Part shown: positions 1 through 42,020 of the stretch, piece by piece
Position numbering within the stretch: position 1 is the stretch's first letter
How the letters are laid out: every line of letters begins with the position of its first letter
Source: Luscinia megarhynchos
Taxonomy: Eukaryota > Chordata > Aves > Passeriformes > Turdidae
Direction: 5' to 3'
DNA: 64,000 nucleotides
Assembly: GCA_034336665.1 (NCBI GenBank)
Contig: JAPFBE010000002.1
Coordinates: 32,777,406-32,841,405, forward strand
Notes under the pieces: generated by a model
Told to the model about the DNA's origin: nothing
The model's database searches: none
What the model saw: only the letters and a program-made list of their open reading frames with translations
Position numbers and translations under genes: made by a program

Positions 1-29004
<29,004 letters not shown>

Positions 29005-29020
<16 letters not shown>

Positions 29021-29161
29021 TGCATCCCAGAGCACGTGGCACGCGGTTGCGTCCGGACAGTTCTTGAATATCGCCGGTGAGGGAGACTCCACGACCTCTC
29101 TGGGCAGCCTGTTCCGGTGTGTAGTCACTCGCACAGCAAAGAGGTTCTTTCTCATGTTTGG
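29005..29161 (-). mobile_element. CR1 LINE 3' fragment at the CpG island edge
   Basis: The segment AGCACGTGGCACGCGGTTGC, then TTCTTGAATAT, GACTCCACGACCTCTCTGGG and CAGCCTGTTCC matches the reverse complement of the CR1 3' region. Its minus-strand translation keeps NRLPREVVESPS, a CR1 signature. It adjoins the TENT4A CpG island and supplies part of its outer boundary. Confidence 0.8.
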
Positions 29162-31132
29162 GTAGAGCTTCTTTGCAGCAGCTGCTGCCCGTTGCTTCTT
29201 GTCCTATTGCTTGGCACTGCCAAGAGGAGCCCGGCTCCATCCTCTTGACACCTTTCCTTCAGACACCCATGAGGTTCCCGCTCACTTGTCTTCCCTTCGT
29301 CTCCGTGAGTGGCTGCTGCAGCTGCACCCTGCCTCTGTGTTGGTTTCTCACAAATACTGCGTTGTCCGACCCCTCCATGCCACAGCTCCTCCCTATGGAG
29401 AAGTGTGGCCCAGTTCCCACAAAAATAAAAGGGCAGATTTTGGGCACTAATTCAGAGGAGAAGCAAGTGCAGGCAGACCTGCTTTGGAGAGGGTGAGCAG
29501 TGGAGGGTGTGGGCTGAGCAGGGCCACTGCAGCCCTGGGGGAAAGGGGAGGCCTGGGTGGTGTGTCCAGGCAGTTCATGACCAAGTGAAGGCTTTCCTTG
29601 GATTGGTAGCACCAAGACAGCACCACAAAGCATCCCATCTCCACTGGGTACTTCAGTTCTTGTTGGGCTGGAGTCCAGGACTGTGCACAGGACAGGGGGA
29701 CAGTGCCTGTTCCAGGGGGTGTCTCTAATAGATGAATTTTGTGTGCAGTGATCACTCAGTAAAACACATACTGCTACTGGAATGGGATCAGACACAGGCA
29801 CGCCATGGTCTGCAAGTGGCTTTAACAGCCAGCCTCCCAGAATGATGTCCATAATGGTTCTCTTTCTAATCCAGTGATTTGCCTATTTCCTTGAGCACTT
29901 TCATATGGATAAAGTGTCCTTTCCTGAGGTGCCCCCAGAAAATCCTGCGGTCTAGGACTCTCCAGACTGTTCAGCAGAGCCCTTAACCTGACTGCAGAAC
30001 AGCACAGATAAAAGCTGTACATTCATAAATCCAAATACTATCAGGGAATCCTAGTTAGAACAGCCCTCCAATGCAGTTGCATAGTTCTTGAATGAGCAAG
30101 CTGCAGCATAAGGTGAGAAAAGGAGAGGTCCTGCTCTCCATAATCCTGCTAATTCCTTTCTGTGCTGCTTTGCACAATCCCTGATATTGATCAGTGAGCC
30201 AATTTAACTTGTTAATTCAGAGAAGACTGCAGTTGGAAGAAAAGTAATAGTTCTCAGCAGTTCATTTTGAACTAGCTTACTTTGTGATCAGAGCTGGCAC
30301 TAAGGAGGGGGTGGAGAGAGGATGAGGGAACACGATTCATTTGTTAGGAAAGGATAGCTGTGCTTGATCTAGTTGTGTTCTTGAACTATACCCTTAGACT
30401 TCAGAGCAAGGGAAACTTGGTATGAGGGTGACAGCCTAATGTTTATTACAGGAAGTCATTTAGAAAAAGCAGGTCATTAGCTTGTTATTGTTAAGAAATA
30501 GGCCTGTTTTCAGGACTAACAGCCAAAGTACACATAAAAGTACACAATAAACTAACCAAACCCAAACCACATGAAAGAGCTATTAATTATGTCTCATGTG
30601 GGAGTATGTTCACCACAATTTCTTGCATGATCAGTGAAGTGTTCAGATCTTCAGCAGAGATTCCAGCTTCACTTACTGATAGCAGTCCTTGGTTTTATGG
30701 TTCATTTTCCAAAGGATTTTGAATTGTTTTGTTTTTTTTAATTGAACATGAAAGAAGACAAATAAACAGGCCCTTCCACTCTGTTCTTTTTATATAAATG
30801 CTGTAAGAAATAAACCACAGAATTACACTGTCTTTTCTTTTAGCCCTGAATACTTTGCATTGTTTCCTCTATGATGGCCTGGGTACAGCAAGGAGAGGTG
30901 AGGATCCACAGTATTTCCCCAAGCATAGCTGCTGTGGTGTGCTAATATTTGGAAGAGTTACTTTGTAGATCTACTGTGAAATACTGAGAAGGCTAAGGCA
31001 ACTACAGAGCCCACATCTCAGCCTTTTCATTTCTGTGTTTTGACTTTTCATACACCCAGTAAAGATCACATCTTCAACCTGCTGAGTTACAACTCTTAAA
31101 ATAAATGAGTACTGATCAGTGTTTTCATAGGC
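29162..31132. other. Intergenic, no features recognised
   Basis: Mixed-composition sequence upstream of TENT4A. The open frames at 29.2-29.9 kb on both strands look like chance frames in moderately GC-rich sequence, with no family resemblance. AATAAAAG near 29,424 could be a polyadenylation signal, but no transcript is evident. Confidence 0.5.
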
Positions 31133-31240
31133 TCATAGAATCACAGAGTGGTTTGTATTGGAAGGAACCTTAAAGATCATCCATTTCCAACCCTCCTGCC
31201 ATAGGAAGGGACATCTTCCACTAGATCAGGTTTCTCGAAG
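31133..31240 (-). mobile_element. CR1 LINE 3'-terminal fragment
   Basis: CATAGAATCACAGAGTGGTT followed by GGAAGGAACCTTAAAGATCA and CCAACCCTCCTGCC is the reverse complement of the CR1 3' end. About 105 bp remain. Confidence 0.88.
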
Positions 31241-32255
31241 AGATAGAGGGGAAAACCAAAAAGACACAATAGCCAATCTTATGGAGACCTTTCCAAGCTC
31301 AGCAATTTCATGACTTGTTTTATTTATTTCCTTCCCTGCTCTGCTGCCATATTTTAAAAGTTGGCACTTTCAAGACGGCCTGATTTCCCTCTTTACTAAA
31401 ATTATCTCCAGCTTCATTTTCAGGCCTAAGTGGTAGAGACCACTGCTTTGTTAGAGACAGTAACTCAGAAACAGCTTTTGAATAAGTAGAGACTCTCACC
31501 AATCCCAACACTGTCCTGGAAGAGGCTAGGCTGTTTCCTAAGTAGCCACAGAGAGAGTTGTCTCTCACTGGCTTAAGCTGTGTTAGACAGAATTTCTGAA
31601 GCTGAAGTAGGGCCTTGTCAGTTCTTTGTATGGGTTCAAGGCAGCAGATACCATGTAAGTGTAACAGAGAGCATGGGATGGATGGGTAGGTGCTTGAAGG
31701 TCCACATTTTAAGTACTTGGAGAAGAAGGAGATCTCTGAGAAATCTGTAAGCAATGGTTTGATAATACACCAATTCGTTTATCTATCTCATGATAATTTT
31801 TCAGACTTGTGGCACATCACTGAAATATCTCTGCAAAAAAAGGTGTTACATGTTTCCTACATAAATGTGTACAATATGGAGAAATAATCCCCAGTGGTCT
31901 GTTGTGGCACAACAACAAGAAAAATTGTCATCCTCTAACATCAGCTTTTTCTCTCCTCTGTTTCTAGCCTCTCCAGTGAGAAATCTAAATAAAGCACGTT
32001 TCTAATCTTGTCTTCTTAAAGTGAGAATTTCCCCCTAAAAGTAGCAAGTGAGAACTTCCTCTGCAAGGCTGGTTTTTTTTTAAAGTTTGGTTGATTTTAA
32101 TTCAGCTGTCCTTTACTGGGTGAAACTCCACACTAAAGGTAAGATTCTCAGAATGTTTGAAAGTCAAATACAGTTTGGATCATAAGAAATATCCTTTCTT
32201 TTCAGTAAAGCTTCCTTCCCACTGTTGAATTTGTGGGGATGCAGGTAATGAAAAG
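31241..32255. other. Intergenic, no features recognised
   Basis: The longest open frame (minus, 31,320-31,754, 144 codons) resembles no protein I know and has no promoter or splice context; it is treated as chance. Confidence 0.5.
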
Positions 32256-32892
32256 TCTCCCTCTCTACTTGGCACGGGTGAGGCTGTACCTTGAATCCTG
32301 TGTCCATTTCTGAGCCCCTCAAATCAGGAAGGGCATTAAGGTGCTGGAGTGAATCCAGAGAAGGGCAGCAAAACTGATGAAGGGTCTAAAACATGAATTT
32401 CATAAGAACTGGCTGAGAGAGCTCAGCTTATTTAGCCTGGAGAACAGGAGACTCAGGGGTGACCTTATCACTCTCTACAACTTCCTGAAAGGAGGGTTCT
32501 GCCTGGTAGGGATCTGTGTCTTCTCCCAGCCAACCAGTGACAGAATGAGAGGACACAGCCTCAAGCTGTGCCAGAGGAGGTTTAGTTTGGACATTAGGAG
32601 GAATTATTTCACAGAAGGGGGGTTAGACATTGGAATGGGCTAGGGAGTAGTGGTGTCACGATCCCTAGAGGTGTATAAAGAAAGACTGGACATGAAATTT
32701 TGATTTTGGACCATATGACCTTGATTCTGGCCACATACAATCACACTGCAAGCCTCTGATGCATCACCTCCTTCATTGTCACCAGCTCTGATCTCCTTTG
32801 TAGCCTTTGTGGCCCATAGCCATTCACTTAAGAGCTGGACTCAATGATCCTTGGTCCCTTCCAACTCAGAATACTCTGTGGTTCTGTGGTGG
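32256..32892 (+). mobile_element. CR1 LINE 3' copy, interrupted near its end
   Basis: From about 32,260 the sequence follows the CR1 3' region: GTGAGGCTGTACCTTGAATC, then GAGCTCAGCTTATTTAGCCTGG, CTCTACAACTTCCTGAAAGG and ATTGGAATGGGC to about 32,690. The terminal CR1 sequence (GAGCTGGACTCAATGATCC, CCTTCCAACTC, TCTGTGGTTCTGTG) resumes at 32,832-32,892. The roughly 135 bp between them (about 32,697-32,831) do not fit the CR1 consensus I know. The translated frame is broken and the copy is not active. Confidence 0.87.
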
Positions 32893-35800
32893 GATGGATG
32901 GAGAAGGCACAGAGACTGGGGCCCAGCAGTATATCTGACCACACTTGTACCTGATGAAGGCAGGAGGAGGAAAGAACTGAACAAATCAAGGTCTCAAGCT
33001 AGATGGGGGTGTGAGAGAAAGGCTGTCTCACCGAAGGAGGTGCATCTCTAGCAAGTGACCTTCAGAGTGTGCTAGTCACCAGGAGATAGTGTTGGGGAGG
33101 AGGTAACAGGGAGACAGTTTCCTTAGCTGCACTATCATCACTTTTTTTCTCAGTAAATACATTCCTGAATGGGAGAGTGGAGATACAATTTTCATGTCTC
33201 AAATGAATCTGATCACAATGGAGAGACAATGAGAAATCCAGAACACCAGTTTCTGGTTCTTACAAGGTATGATTTGGGGCAATCTTTTAATCTGTTGTCT
33301 GGAAATATGGGGTTTTACCTTCTTCAAAATGGCTTGTGTCTCCCATTAAAGAAGGCCAGGTATGAGTAACCCTGAACGGGCTTAAATGATGTTATTTTCT
33401 CCCTTAAATCCTCTTCTACTTGGCTCAGTCCTTTCTCTCTTCAAGGCTCTATGTCCTCTTCTAATGAACAGTAAGCATCAGCCAAATTTAGGTTGTTGAA
33501 CCTCATATTCAGAGCCAATGGAAGTACACAGCCTGGAGCAGCTGTCAACCACCATCCATCTCCTCTTCCCACCCTGTCTTCCTTGCTCTTACAAGGATTG
33601 CCAGCCCCGTGTCAGAGCAGCTGAACACATGATAAATCAGCAGCTGAACAGCTGCAGCTTCCAGCCAGGCATGCTCCTGCACATGAAAATCCCTTTCTAG
33701 CTGCCTCCACAGAATAGCTGTGTGGTAAATGGAGAAAGCGTGGGAGGCGGTTCACAGGCCATTCCTTTCTCCCGGCGTTCGGGGTGGCACACAGAGAGAG
33801 GGTGCTCGGGCAGCCGGGTGTGACTCCTGCCTCACACTGCCGGATGTGTGTCAGCGCGCCCGGCGGGAGCTGTGCCTCGGAGACCTTTCGTCACTCTGTG
33901 CATGCTGTGGATGTGCAATTCCCCAACAGGAGCCAGGTAAAGGCGCCGCCTTGGCATTCCCACAGTCTGTTTCCATTGCTGTATTTGGGACTCTGATAGG
34001 GACTACTTTCAAAAGTCTGCTTTATTATGAATGTTTATATTAGCTTTTTATACAGTCATTAAATACTTAACACAGAGCATTTTTACAGTATTCAGTGGTG
34101 TATTCAATTCTTCTGTATCAAGGATGTTCTATGAAAGTTTTAAAGTTGTTCTTGTGTTCTGTTTTGTTTCTTTTAATCATTTAGAGAAGGTTTGGGAGCA
34201 TACAGGTTTTGGAAGGTTGTTTTTTATAACTCAGGGGTTAGGAATTCTGCCTTTCAGACTTCTCACTTTTCATAAGAGAGGATGTTCTGGCAGCAGTAAC
34301 AGTTAATTGAAGACAAATTTCACAGACTTACTTTCTTCAAAGCTTTATTTAGACATGAAATTAAACTGTGATAACAAGCACAAAGAGGGTTTTAAGAATA
34401 ATTTTAGCTGTAGAAAATATTCTATGAGAGAGATCATAAACAAATGAAGTTTATGCTAAATATCTATAAAGCTTTTGAAAGTACTATTCTAAGTAGGATT
34501 GAAGAGCAGTATGAAATCAGATGCTCTGTCTTCCTGTCCTGGTTAACACAGAGCCCTGTGAAGAGTTGCTTTTGTCAGAGGGGTTGCTTGCCTATGAATG
34601 ACATGTTGAGAGAATATATTAAGGAGACTGTCATGAAAGTTCATAGGAATAAACTGGATTTCTTCCTTAATTGTGTTTGCAATCTAGGTGATCCCAGGAT
34701 CATCTTTAAGTCGTTACTCTCCAGGCTGCTGTGGGCGGACAGGTGAGGGCGTGCTGAATGTGTTGTGTGAATCCTGGCAGAGGGGAGGGATCCCCACTCA
34801 CAGTGTGGTTGTACATGCACTAATGTGGAAGGAAAAAGTAGATATGACCTATAAGTAAGGAACAATATTAGAAAAAAAAATCTTTCTTCGTATCTGCTGG
34901 ATGTAGGCTTTCTGCTGGGGAGAGCACAAGGGGACAAGCTGTGAGAAAGCTGATGTAAAAGTCACTTAGTGAGGATGTGGCCTGGAACCCTGATTTGGCC
35001 ATGTTAACATGGCAATCAGACAGGGCACCAGCTGCTTCTGTACTAGACCTGGAAGGATCATTTATGCATAGCAGAACGACTGTGGTTAGAATTAAGGTTA
35101 CGTCAGGTGTCAGCAAAAATTATCATTGTGAAAGATGTAGCCCACTTTTATTAGATTCTATGACAGATCAAAGCTGTATTTGATCTTGTACAGATTTCAA
35201 GAAGATAATTTCTCTTGCATGGTCAACTGCCTAAGCATTTATCATTGGTTCATCCTGCCCATGGGTCCTCAGCTATCGGCAGCACAGGCACATACCTGCA
35301 CGCATTCACTCTTTAAATAGAAACTGCTCTATTGCAGTGCACCTCCCTCTCCTTGAATATATCTATGTCCTGCATCTCCACCTTCAAAGCTATTATTTTT
35401 AACTGGTCTTGGGCCACAACTAAATCACTTGGATGTCTCAGGAAGGAGATTTCCAGAAGAGAAACAGCTTTTTCCTGATATAAAAGTGCTGACCTGAGCT
35501 GTATTTGCATTGGGCCATGGAAAAGTTAGCAGAGAAATACAGAAGATCAAAGGAGAGCAAGATTTTTTGGCAGGGTTTTTAGTTGAAGTTGATGTGCAGC
35601 AGCTGTAGGATAGATTAGATAGGGACTGATAAGAAAGCATAATGTGGTTTAGATGGTCCTTTAGAATGAGGATAGGAACAGAGGTAGGAAAAGCATCGGT
35701 GAGAGAACATGGCTGGCAATTTTATTTGATGGAGAGAATTATCTGGACTAGAAATAAGGGGAGCAAAAGAGGTGGAGTGTGCAGAGGCAGGTGTTGGCCA

Positions 35801-36266
35801 GAGGGCCAGGAAAACTATCAGAGTGAAGGCTCATCAGTCAGCACACACATGTCCATTTGCTCTTTGAAGGACCTAAAATCAAGGCCAGGAACCAGAAGAG
35901 TATTCAGGCACCTCTCTCTCCCCTCTAACTTTCTTGCACCAAATCCTTCTATGGATCCTGTCCTGTGGTTCAATACTGGAATCGTATAGCACTTTACAAC
36001 TTCTTCTGCCTTCCTTGAGACATAAAAACCAGCTTCATCATCAGTTCTTTCCAGTGCATGGACAGACTCTGGACAGACATCAGTTGGGACTTCTCAGGAC
36101 TTCTTCAGCTCATGAGTACCATTTCACCTTGGGACCTTACACACATGCAGTCCGACAGACATGCCTTTGGGATCCCGAAGGCTGTAGACGAACAGAACAT
36201 GCCTGGGCATTCCAAACCCCCCTTGTGATGGAACTGCCAGTACCTCTTGTCTGTGGGTATCAGCAG
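32893..36266. other. Intergenic, no gene recognised; one small GC-rich patch
   Basis: Mostly AT-rich without recognised repeats or exons. The exception is a 230-bp CpG-containing patch at about 33,735-33,960. Short open frames here lack family resemblance. Confidence 0.5.
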
Positions 36267-37060
36267 TGAATCACAGAATTGCTTAGATTGGAAAAGACCT
36301 GCTAGAACATCGAGCCTGACCTTTAACCCAGCGCTGCCAGGTCCACCACTAAACTGTGTCCCTGAGTGCCACATCTACATGTTTTAAATATTTCCAGAAT
36401 CCCTTCAGGGAGTGAGCCCTTGGTGACTCTACCAGTTTCCCAGGCACTCTGTGCCAATGCTTGACAACCCTTTCAGTGAAGAAATTTATCCTAATAGCCA
36501 ATCTGAACCTCACCTGGTGCAGATCGAGGCCTCGATGTCCTGTAACTTATTACCTGGGAGGAGAGACCAACTCCCACCTGGCTACACCCTCCTTCCTTTC
36601 AGGCAGTTGTAGAGAGTGATGAGGTTACCCTGAGCCTTCTTCTCTCCAGGCTAAATAATGCCAGCTTCCTCAGATGCTCCTTATCAAAATTGTGGTCCAG
36701 ACCCTTCCCCAGTCCACTGCCTTCACTGGACTTGCTCCAGCATCAATGTCCTTCTTGTAGTGAGGAGCCCAGAACTAAACACAGGATTTGAATACTCACT
36801 AGTGCCTAGCTGATGGGGAGGATCACTGCCCTGATGCTGCTGGCCACACTATTTCTAATATTGGCCAGGATGCCTTTGGCCTTCTTGGCCACATGGACAC
36901 ACTTTGGCTCATGTTCAGCTGACTGTTAACCAGCACCCCCAGGGCCTTTTCCGATGGACAGCTTTCCAGCCACTCTTCCCCCAACCTCTGGTGCTGCAGG
37001 GGGTTTTTATGATCCAAGGGCAGAACCAGCATAGAGAACATGATAGTTACCTGCAATGGC
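36267..37060 (-). mobile_element. CR1 LINE fragment retaining the end of the reverse-transcriptase ORF
   Basis: The reverse complement of the CR1 3' region starts with ATCACAGAATTGCTTAGATT and runs through CAGGCAGTTGTAGAGAGTGA and CTCTCCAGGCTAAATAATG into ORF2. The minus strand codes a relic at 36,823-37,131 with RLGEEWLESCPSEKALGVLV and NSQLNMSQS, the conserved C-terminal region of the CR1 reverse-transcriptase ORF. About 0.8 kb makes it the longest CR1 in the window. It is 5'-truncated and not autonomous. Confidence 0.9.
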
Positions 37061-40000
37061 AGTTTCCATTCCACAGCCATGCAAACTGAGTTAAGGAGTC
37101 TGTTCATAATATCAGTCTCTAATATCAGCAAACATGGGCTTCACAGTACGTCTATACCTCTGAGCTCCTGGGCTCGTGGGGACATGCAGGTAACATTGAA
37201 GAAACCACATTCATTTATTGTAGTGAGAGCAGAAAATACATGAGGAAGGAAGAGTGAAATGTCAGCATTGAAACAGATAAGGATTTCTGATTGCCTGAGG
37301 TTACTGTGCTTAGTTTAAGATAGCAGAATATCTGTTGCTGCCTCCTGGCAGGTCATGGGCCGGAACAAGGAGAGGCTGCCACTCCTGCTGCCATGTGCCA
37401 AGATGAAGCTCCCATGTAGCTTTATGATGGGGCAGCTTTGCTTTTACCCATGCTTCAAATTCACCACTGGCTCAAAGCATTCAGAAGCGTAGAAACAGCT
37501 CCAGATTCCTGCAGTGAGGCTACACTGGCTGGTGATGTGCTCCGCTGAGTCCTGGTGTCCAGGCAGTTCATTGAGGATTCTAGTACTTCTCAGCTGAGTG
37601 AGAAGTCTGACAGCCCTGCAGCCAGGAGCCTGCCTTGGCTGACCTGACCTCCATCCAGTACTACAACTCAAACTGAAGATCTTTGCCATAGTTGTTGACA
37701 GATGACACTTGCAATGGGATAGGCTTTCCTTGCAGAGCCTCCTGCAGACCTCATAGTGTTGTATTGACTGATGCCATCAAGCAGATAGGCAGAGTATTCA
37801 TTCTGCTCACAGAAACACAAAAGTTCAGCTTTTTTCTTTTGATATGGTAGCACGGATGCATGGACCTCCTTCTCATGAAAAACAAGTTAATTTGGACACA
37901 AGGCAGATGTGCTGTGGTTCCACTCCTGCCTGGTGGGACCTGCTCTTTTCATCACCAGGCTGCAGCTGTTTTCTCTTTCAGGGTTGCCTGGTGACAGCTG
38001 CAAAGTTTATCCCAGCTGGTTCCTCATGGGATGTGACAGACATGGTCCATGAGACTTATTTTTGTTGGATGGAAATAATCGCTTGATCATGTACTCAGAA
38101 GGTGACAGTAATTAACACAATGTAAACACCAGTCATTTTAGGATTATCTCAGAACCTGGTGAAAGCATGTGGCTACCAGTGCAGGAAGTTAAGATCGGTA
38201 CTGCCAACAAGTCTTTCATGGTGGAAGAAACAAAATGCATGGAATTAATGTCTTTTGCAATTTCTGCGTTTAATTTGCTCAGTTCACATACCACTAGCTA
38301 ATCAGACTAGCTATACAGACAACTCCATAGCAGTGATTCTGAGCATAAATCCATGCTACTGCCCTTTCCAACTGCACACTATATCACTTAGTGGTTGAAA
38401 AGTGCTTCTCTGACAACTTTGTTGCCATTCTATTCTAAATGCTTCTGTTGATTCCTTCCCTGGTTGATGGTACAGGTTCATACCGTGCAGAGGTGATCCT
38501 TTCTGAGAGCAGGGTGCTGTATCAGGGACTCAGCCAATTCTTACGTGATACACTCGTCTTCCTGCAGCTCCTTGTTTGTGTAGACTGATCAGTCCCTCTG
38601 CCCTCTAGTGGGGACCCTCTCGTGGTCCTTCTCCAAAACTTGCCTTTTAGAGCCATACACAGTATCAGTCTGTACCCCACGCTACCCAGTGAGATGCTTC
38701 AGGAGTTCCATTGCATAAATCTATGGCTGACTCTTGGCTGTGAAATGCCCCTTCAGAGTCTTCCCTTTAACTGGATCTGTTATGGGGAGACAGGAGAACA
38801 TACAAGGATCTGTCCTGAGGATGTGGAAGCTGCCTTTTTCACCTTTTGCCCTGTATTTCTTCTGCTGTTTTCTGTTTTCAGTATCCTTGTGAAAAGTGAA
38901 ATCCTTTCCCTGCCCTGGGTGTGGTATGTTTCTAGTTGAGGACATGTTACGGTTAACCATACACTACTTGGCTTTGCAATGAGATTCTATTGCCTGGTGC
39001 TGGCCTGGAAACCATCTGCTACTACTAGCAATGGCTCTGGCATAGGGCTAGGAGACAGGGTGGAAGTGGTTTGACCTTGATTATACCATTTATAGGATAG
39101 ACAGCTCTGCCTCAGCTTTCTGCACAGCTGCAATGAACACTTTCTTGACGTTTTTACTGTATGGCATAACTCTTTGCTGGGCCTGATTCAAACTCTCACG
39201 TTTAGTTTGAGCTCTCTCATTTGGGCCACATGGAAGCCAGCAAGAACTACAGACAAAATGTTTTGATCTCACAGGAACTACATCTGCAGTTACCCACAAG
39301 GAAGAAGAAATGGTCTGTGATGTTTCAGGGCAGATCTCATCTATCATGCTGGTAAGTTTCAAATTGGATCTGCTAGAACAAAATATTTACAGTATACATT
39401 AGGGAAGATAAAGCCTTTTCTAGATCAAGTAGAGCTCTGGCTGAATGCCCAGCCTTGCTGCCAAACAGCTGGCCGTGCTGTTGGACAAAGAGTAGGAAAA
39501 GGCAGTATGTTTCTCTGGAAGAATCTGTACAGAGGCTAACAAAAGTAAAGGACCTTGTGCCTGGAAAAAAAATATTACCTGTAGTCTTCACGAGTATCCA
39601 TTCAAAATCCTTACTGGAGAGCCTTTCAGGAAACTGATTTACTTAAAATGAAAGCCCATTCAAAGGCTGTTGTTTAAAATGCATTTTGAGATATATGTTC
39701 CTAGACTGAAAAATATGGTCTTATGGAAAGCAATCTCTATAAACAATAGAGCTCTGCTTTGTATTTCGTATTTTCCACTACATCTTATGCTACAGTCATC
39801 TACTTTAGAATACATTTATGTTGCAAATAACTAATAAATGTAGAACACAATTTTTCTGGTCAGTACCAGCATTTCCCTTCTGCTCCTCTTGTAAACAGTG
39901 CTTTGCAAAAATTCACCAGCACTAACACAAACAATTCTATGATAAAGAGTTTCAATATTATTAAAAGAAAAACCAAAAAACTCAAACAAAAAACCCAAAC

Positions 40001-41588
40001 AAACAAACAAAAAAACCCAAAAAACAAAAATACAAAGCAAAAAAAAACCCCACACCCCCAAAGTAAAACTTTGCTCTGGGTAAGCAATCTTTTCTCCACA
40101 GGAAGCTCTCTAGGATCCTGTTATTATCAGTTCATGAGAAAGCCCATAAATTCACTGTGTGTAAAACAATGTTACATTAATAAATCATTGAATGGATTCT
40201 TTTTTCCTGGGTGTTGTTTTTTGTTTGTTTGTTTTAACTGAAGATGTTTAGTGAAAATCTGAGACAAGAACAGACTAAATATGCCAGCAGCCAGGATGGA
40301 GCTGCAGGCCTCTCAAAATTTTGCATTTCCAAGTGCTGTGGAGATTGAGGACCCAGGACCTTTTGCTGGATGCCCTTCATGTCTGAGCACAGAAAATGAT
40401 GGGTTCAAACTGTGTCTCCATGCATATGCAGGCTGATGCCTCCAAGTGCAGTGACTTGGGATTCAGATCTAGGAGCAGCTACTGGGCAGACTGGATGCCT
40501 GAGCCCAGCTAGAGACATCCACTTTGTACATTTGTATTGACATACTTCCCAGAAATGGACAAAAAAGTTGTAAGCCTCTAAAAGGCTGAATTAAAAAATT
40601 CTCTCTGTGGTCTTCCATCTTACCTGACCTGCTTGGCTGAGTGCTGTGACACCAAAGGTCAGGTGCTGGCAAGGAGCTGGTCCAGCTACCAGTAACTTTG
40701 TAGAGGATGGTGCATCTTTCATCTTTCTGAGGGCCACCGTGTTGGGGACGGAGGGGAAAGAGCATCATGAGCAGGAAGGTTAGCACTCCTTGTTGTTCTT
40801 CATGTTGTACAACACAGACACAGATGGCTGGTGCAGATGCAGACCTCTGCTGGTAATTTATTCATGCTTGTTTGGGGGTGCATTCTTTTCTGCTTCCAGG
40901 GTCCCTGAGCTGGAGGAGAGGACTGTCTTTGAATTTGCTGCTGTGAATAACAATTTCTGCTCTAGGCAGTGCTTAGAGGGGACTGGAAACTATGATGCAA
41001 TAGGTACCCAGTAAGCTCACATCTGTGCAGTCCCACAATAAGACAATTGAGAACAGTGTTAGACTGGATTTTATATGTAAGAAAATGTTAGATAATCATT
41101 TCATGATTCTGATTAGCCTAGTGTTAATGAAGACACAAAGTGGCAGAAGATGACACTATTACTTGATGAAAAAATAAGGCATGGTTTGTCATCTGCAGTG
41201 TTACTTGCAATTTATCTTTTTTTGATCTGATAGAGAAACAAGAATATTCAAGAAGATCTCTGGGGTTTAGCCACAGTAGCAGATGGGGTTGCATCTGCAA
41301 AGGAGGTTGTTTTGTCTGCTTTGAATTGAAATTAAAAGCTGTTGTAATGACAATTCATTTTAATATGAAGAATTAGGAAACAAAGTACAATTACTTTGTG
41401 GTTTTTTACTTTTAATAGTAACCATTTAAAGAGTAGTAATTATAACATATTATTCATTGAAGTCTGGAATGTCTACATTGCATGGCAATTTCAGTTTAGG
41501 AAAACCCATAAAGCAACTGACAAATTGTCAAGTTTTTCTTGAGTGCCTTTGTTAGTGTTTTATTTTGAACTTCTATAAATCCAATCAT
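37061..41588. other. Intergenic, no gene recognised; simple repeats
   Basis: No CR1, LTR or exon is recognised. An A-rich (AAAC)-type stretch at 39,962-40,056 and a (GTTT)-type stretch at 40,211-40,236 lie in opposite polarity about 160 bp apart. The remaining open frames are short and unsupported. Confidence 0.5.
39962..40056. repeat. A-rich (AAAC)n-type low-complexity tract
   Basis: About 95 bp of A with scattered C, including CAAACAAACAAACAAAAAAA, ending in a run of C-rich bases. Both-strand open frames through it are compositional artefacts. Confidence 0.85.
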
Positions 41589-42020
41589 TTTATTGGGCTT
41601 GCATGGCAAGGTTTTGGTGATAGGGGGGCTACAGGGGTAGATTTTGTGAGACAGAAGCTGCCAGAAACTTCTCCCAGGTCCCACAGAACCAATGCCAGCC
41701 AGCTCCAATACAGACCTACCACTGGCCAAGCCTGAGCCCAGCAGTGATGGTGGCGGCATTGCTGGGATAACAGTTAAAAAAGGGGCAAAACCCCCTGCAA
41801 CTGCAAGTGGAGAGAGGAGTGAGAATATGTGAGAGGAGAGGCTGTGCAGACACCAAATTGCACGAGGAAGGGGGTGCGAGGAGGTGCTCCAGGTGCCAGA
41901 GCTCCTTCGCAGTCTGTGATGAAGGCCATGGTGAGGCATCTGTGCCCCTGCAGCCCATGGAAGTCTGTAATGGAGCAGAGATCCACCTGCAGCCCAAGGA
42001 GGGCTCCACACTAGAGTAGT
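41589..42020 (+). mobile_element. ERVL-type LTR fragment (endogenous retrovirus remnant)
   Basis: TATTGGGCTTGCATGGCAAG followed by GTTTTGGTGATAGGGG, then GCCAATGCCAGC, TGGGATAACAG, GAGAGGAGTGAGAATATGTG and repeated GCTCCAGG/CTGCAGCCCATGG units. I associate this string of motifs with an avian ERVL LTR. It starts close to the family's terminal TG-type end and is cut short at about 42.02 kb. No retroviral gene is left. The family name is not certain without a library search. Open frames through it (for example minus 41,496-42,116) are incidental. Confidence 0.65.
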
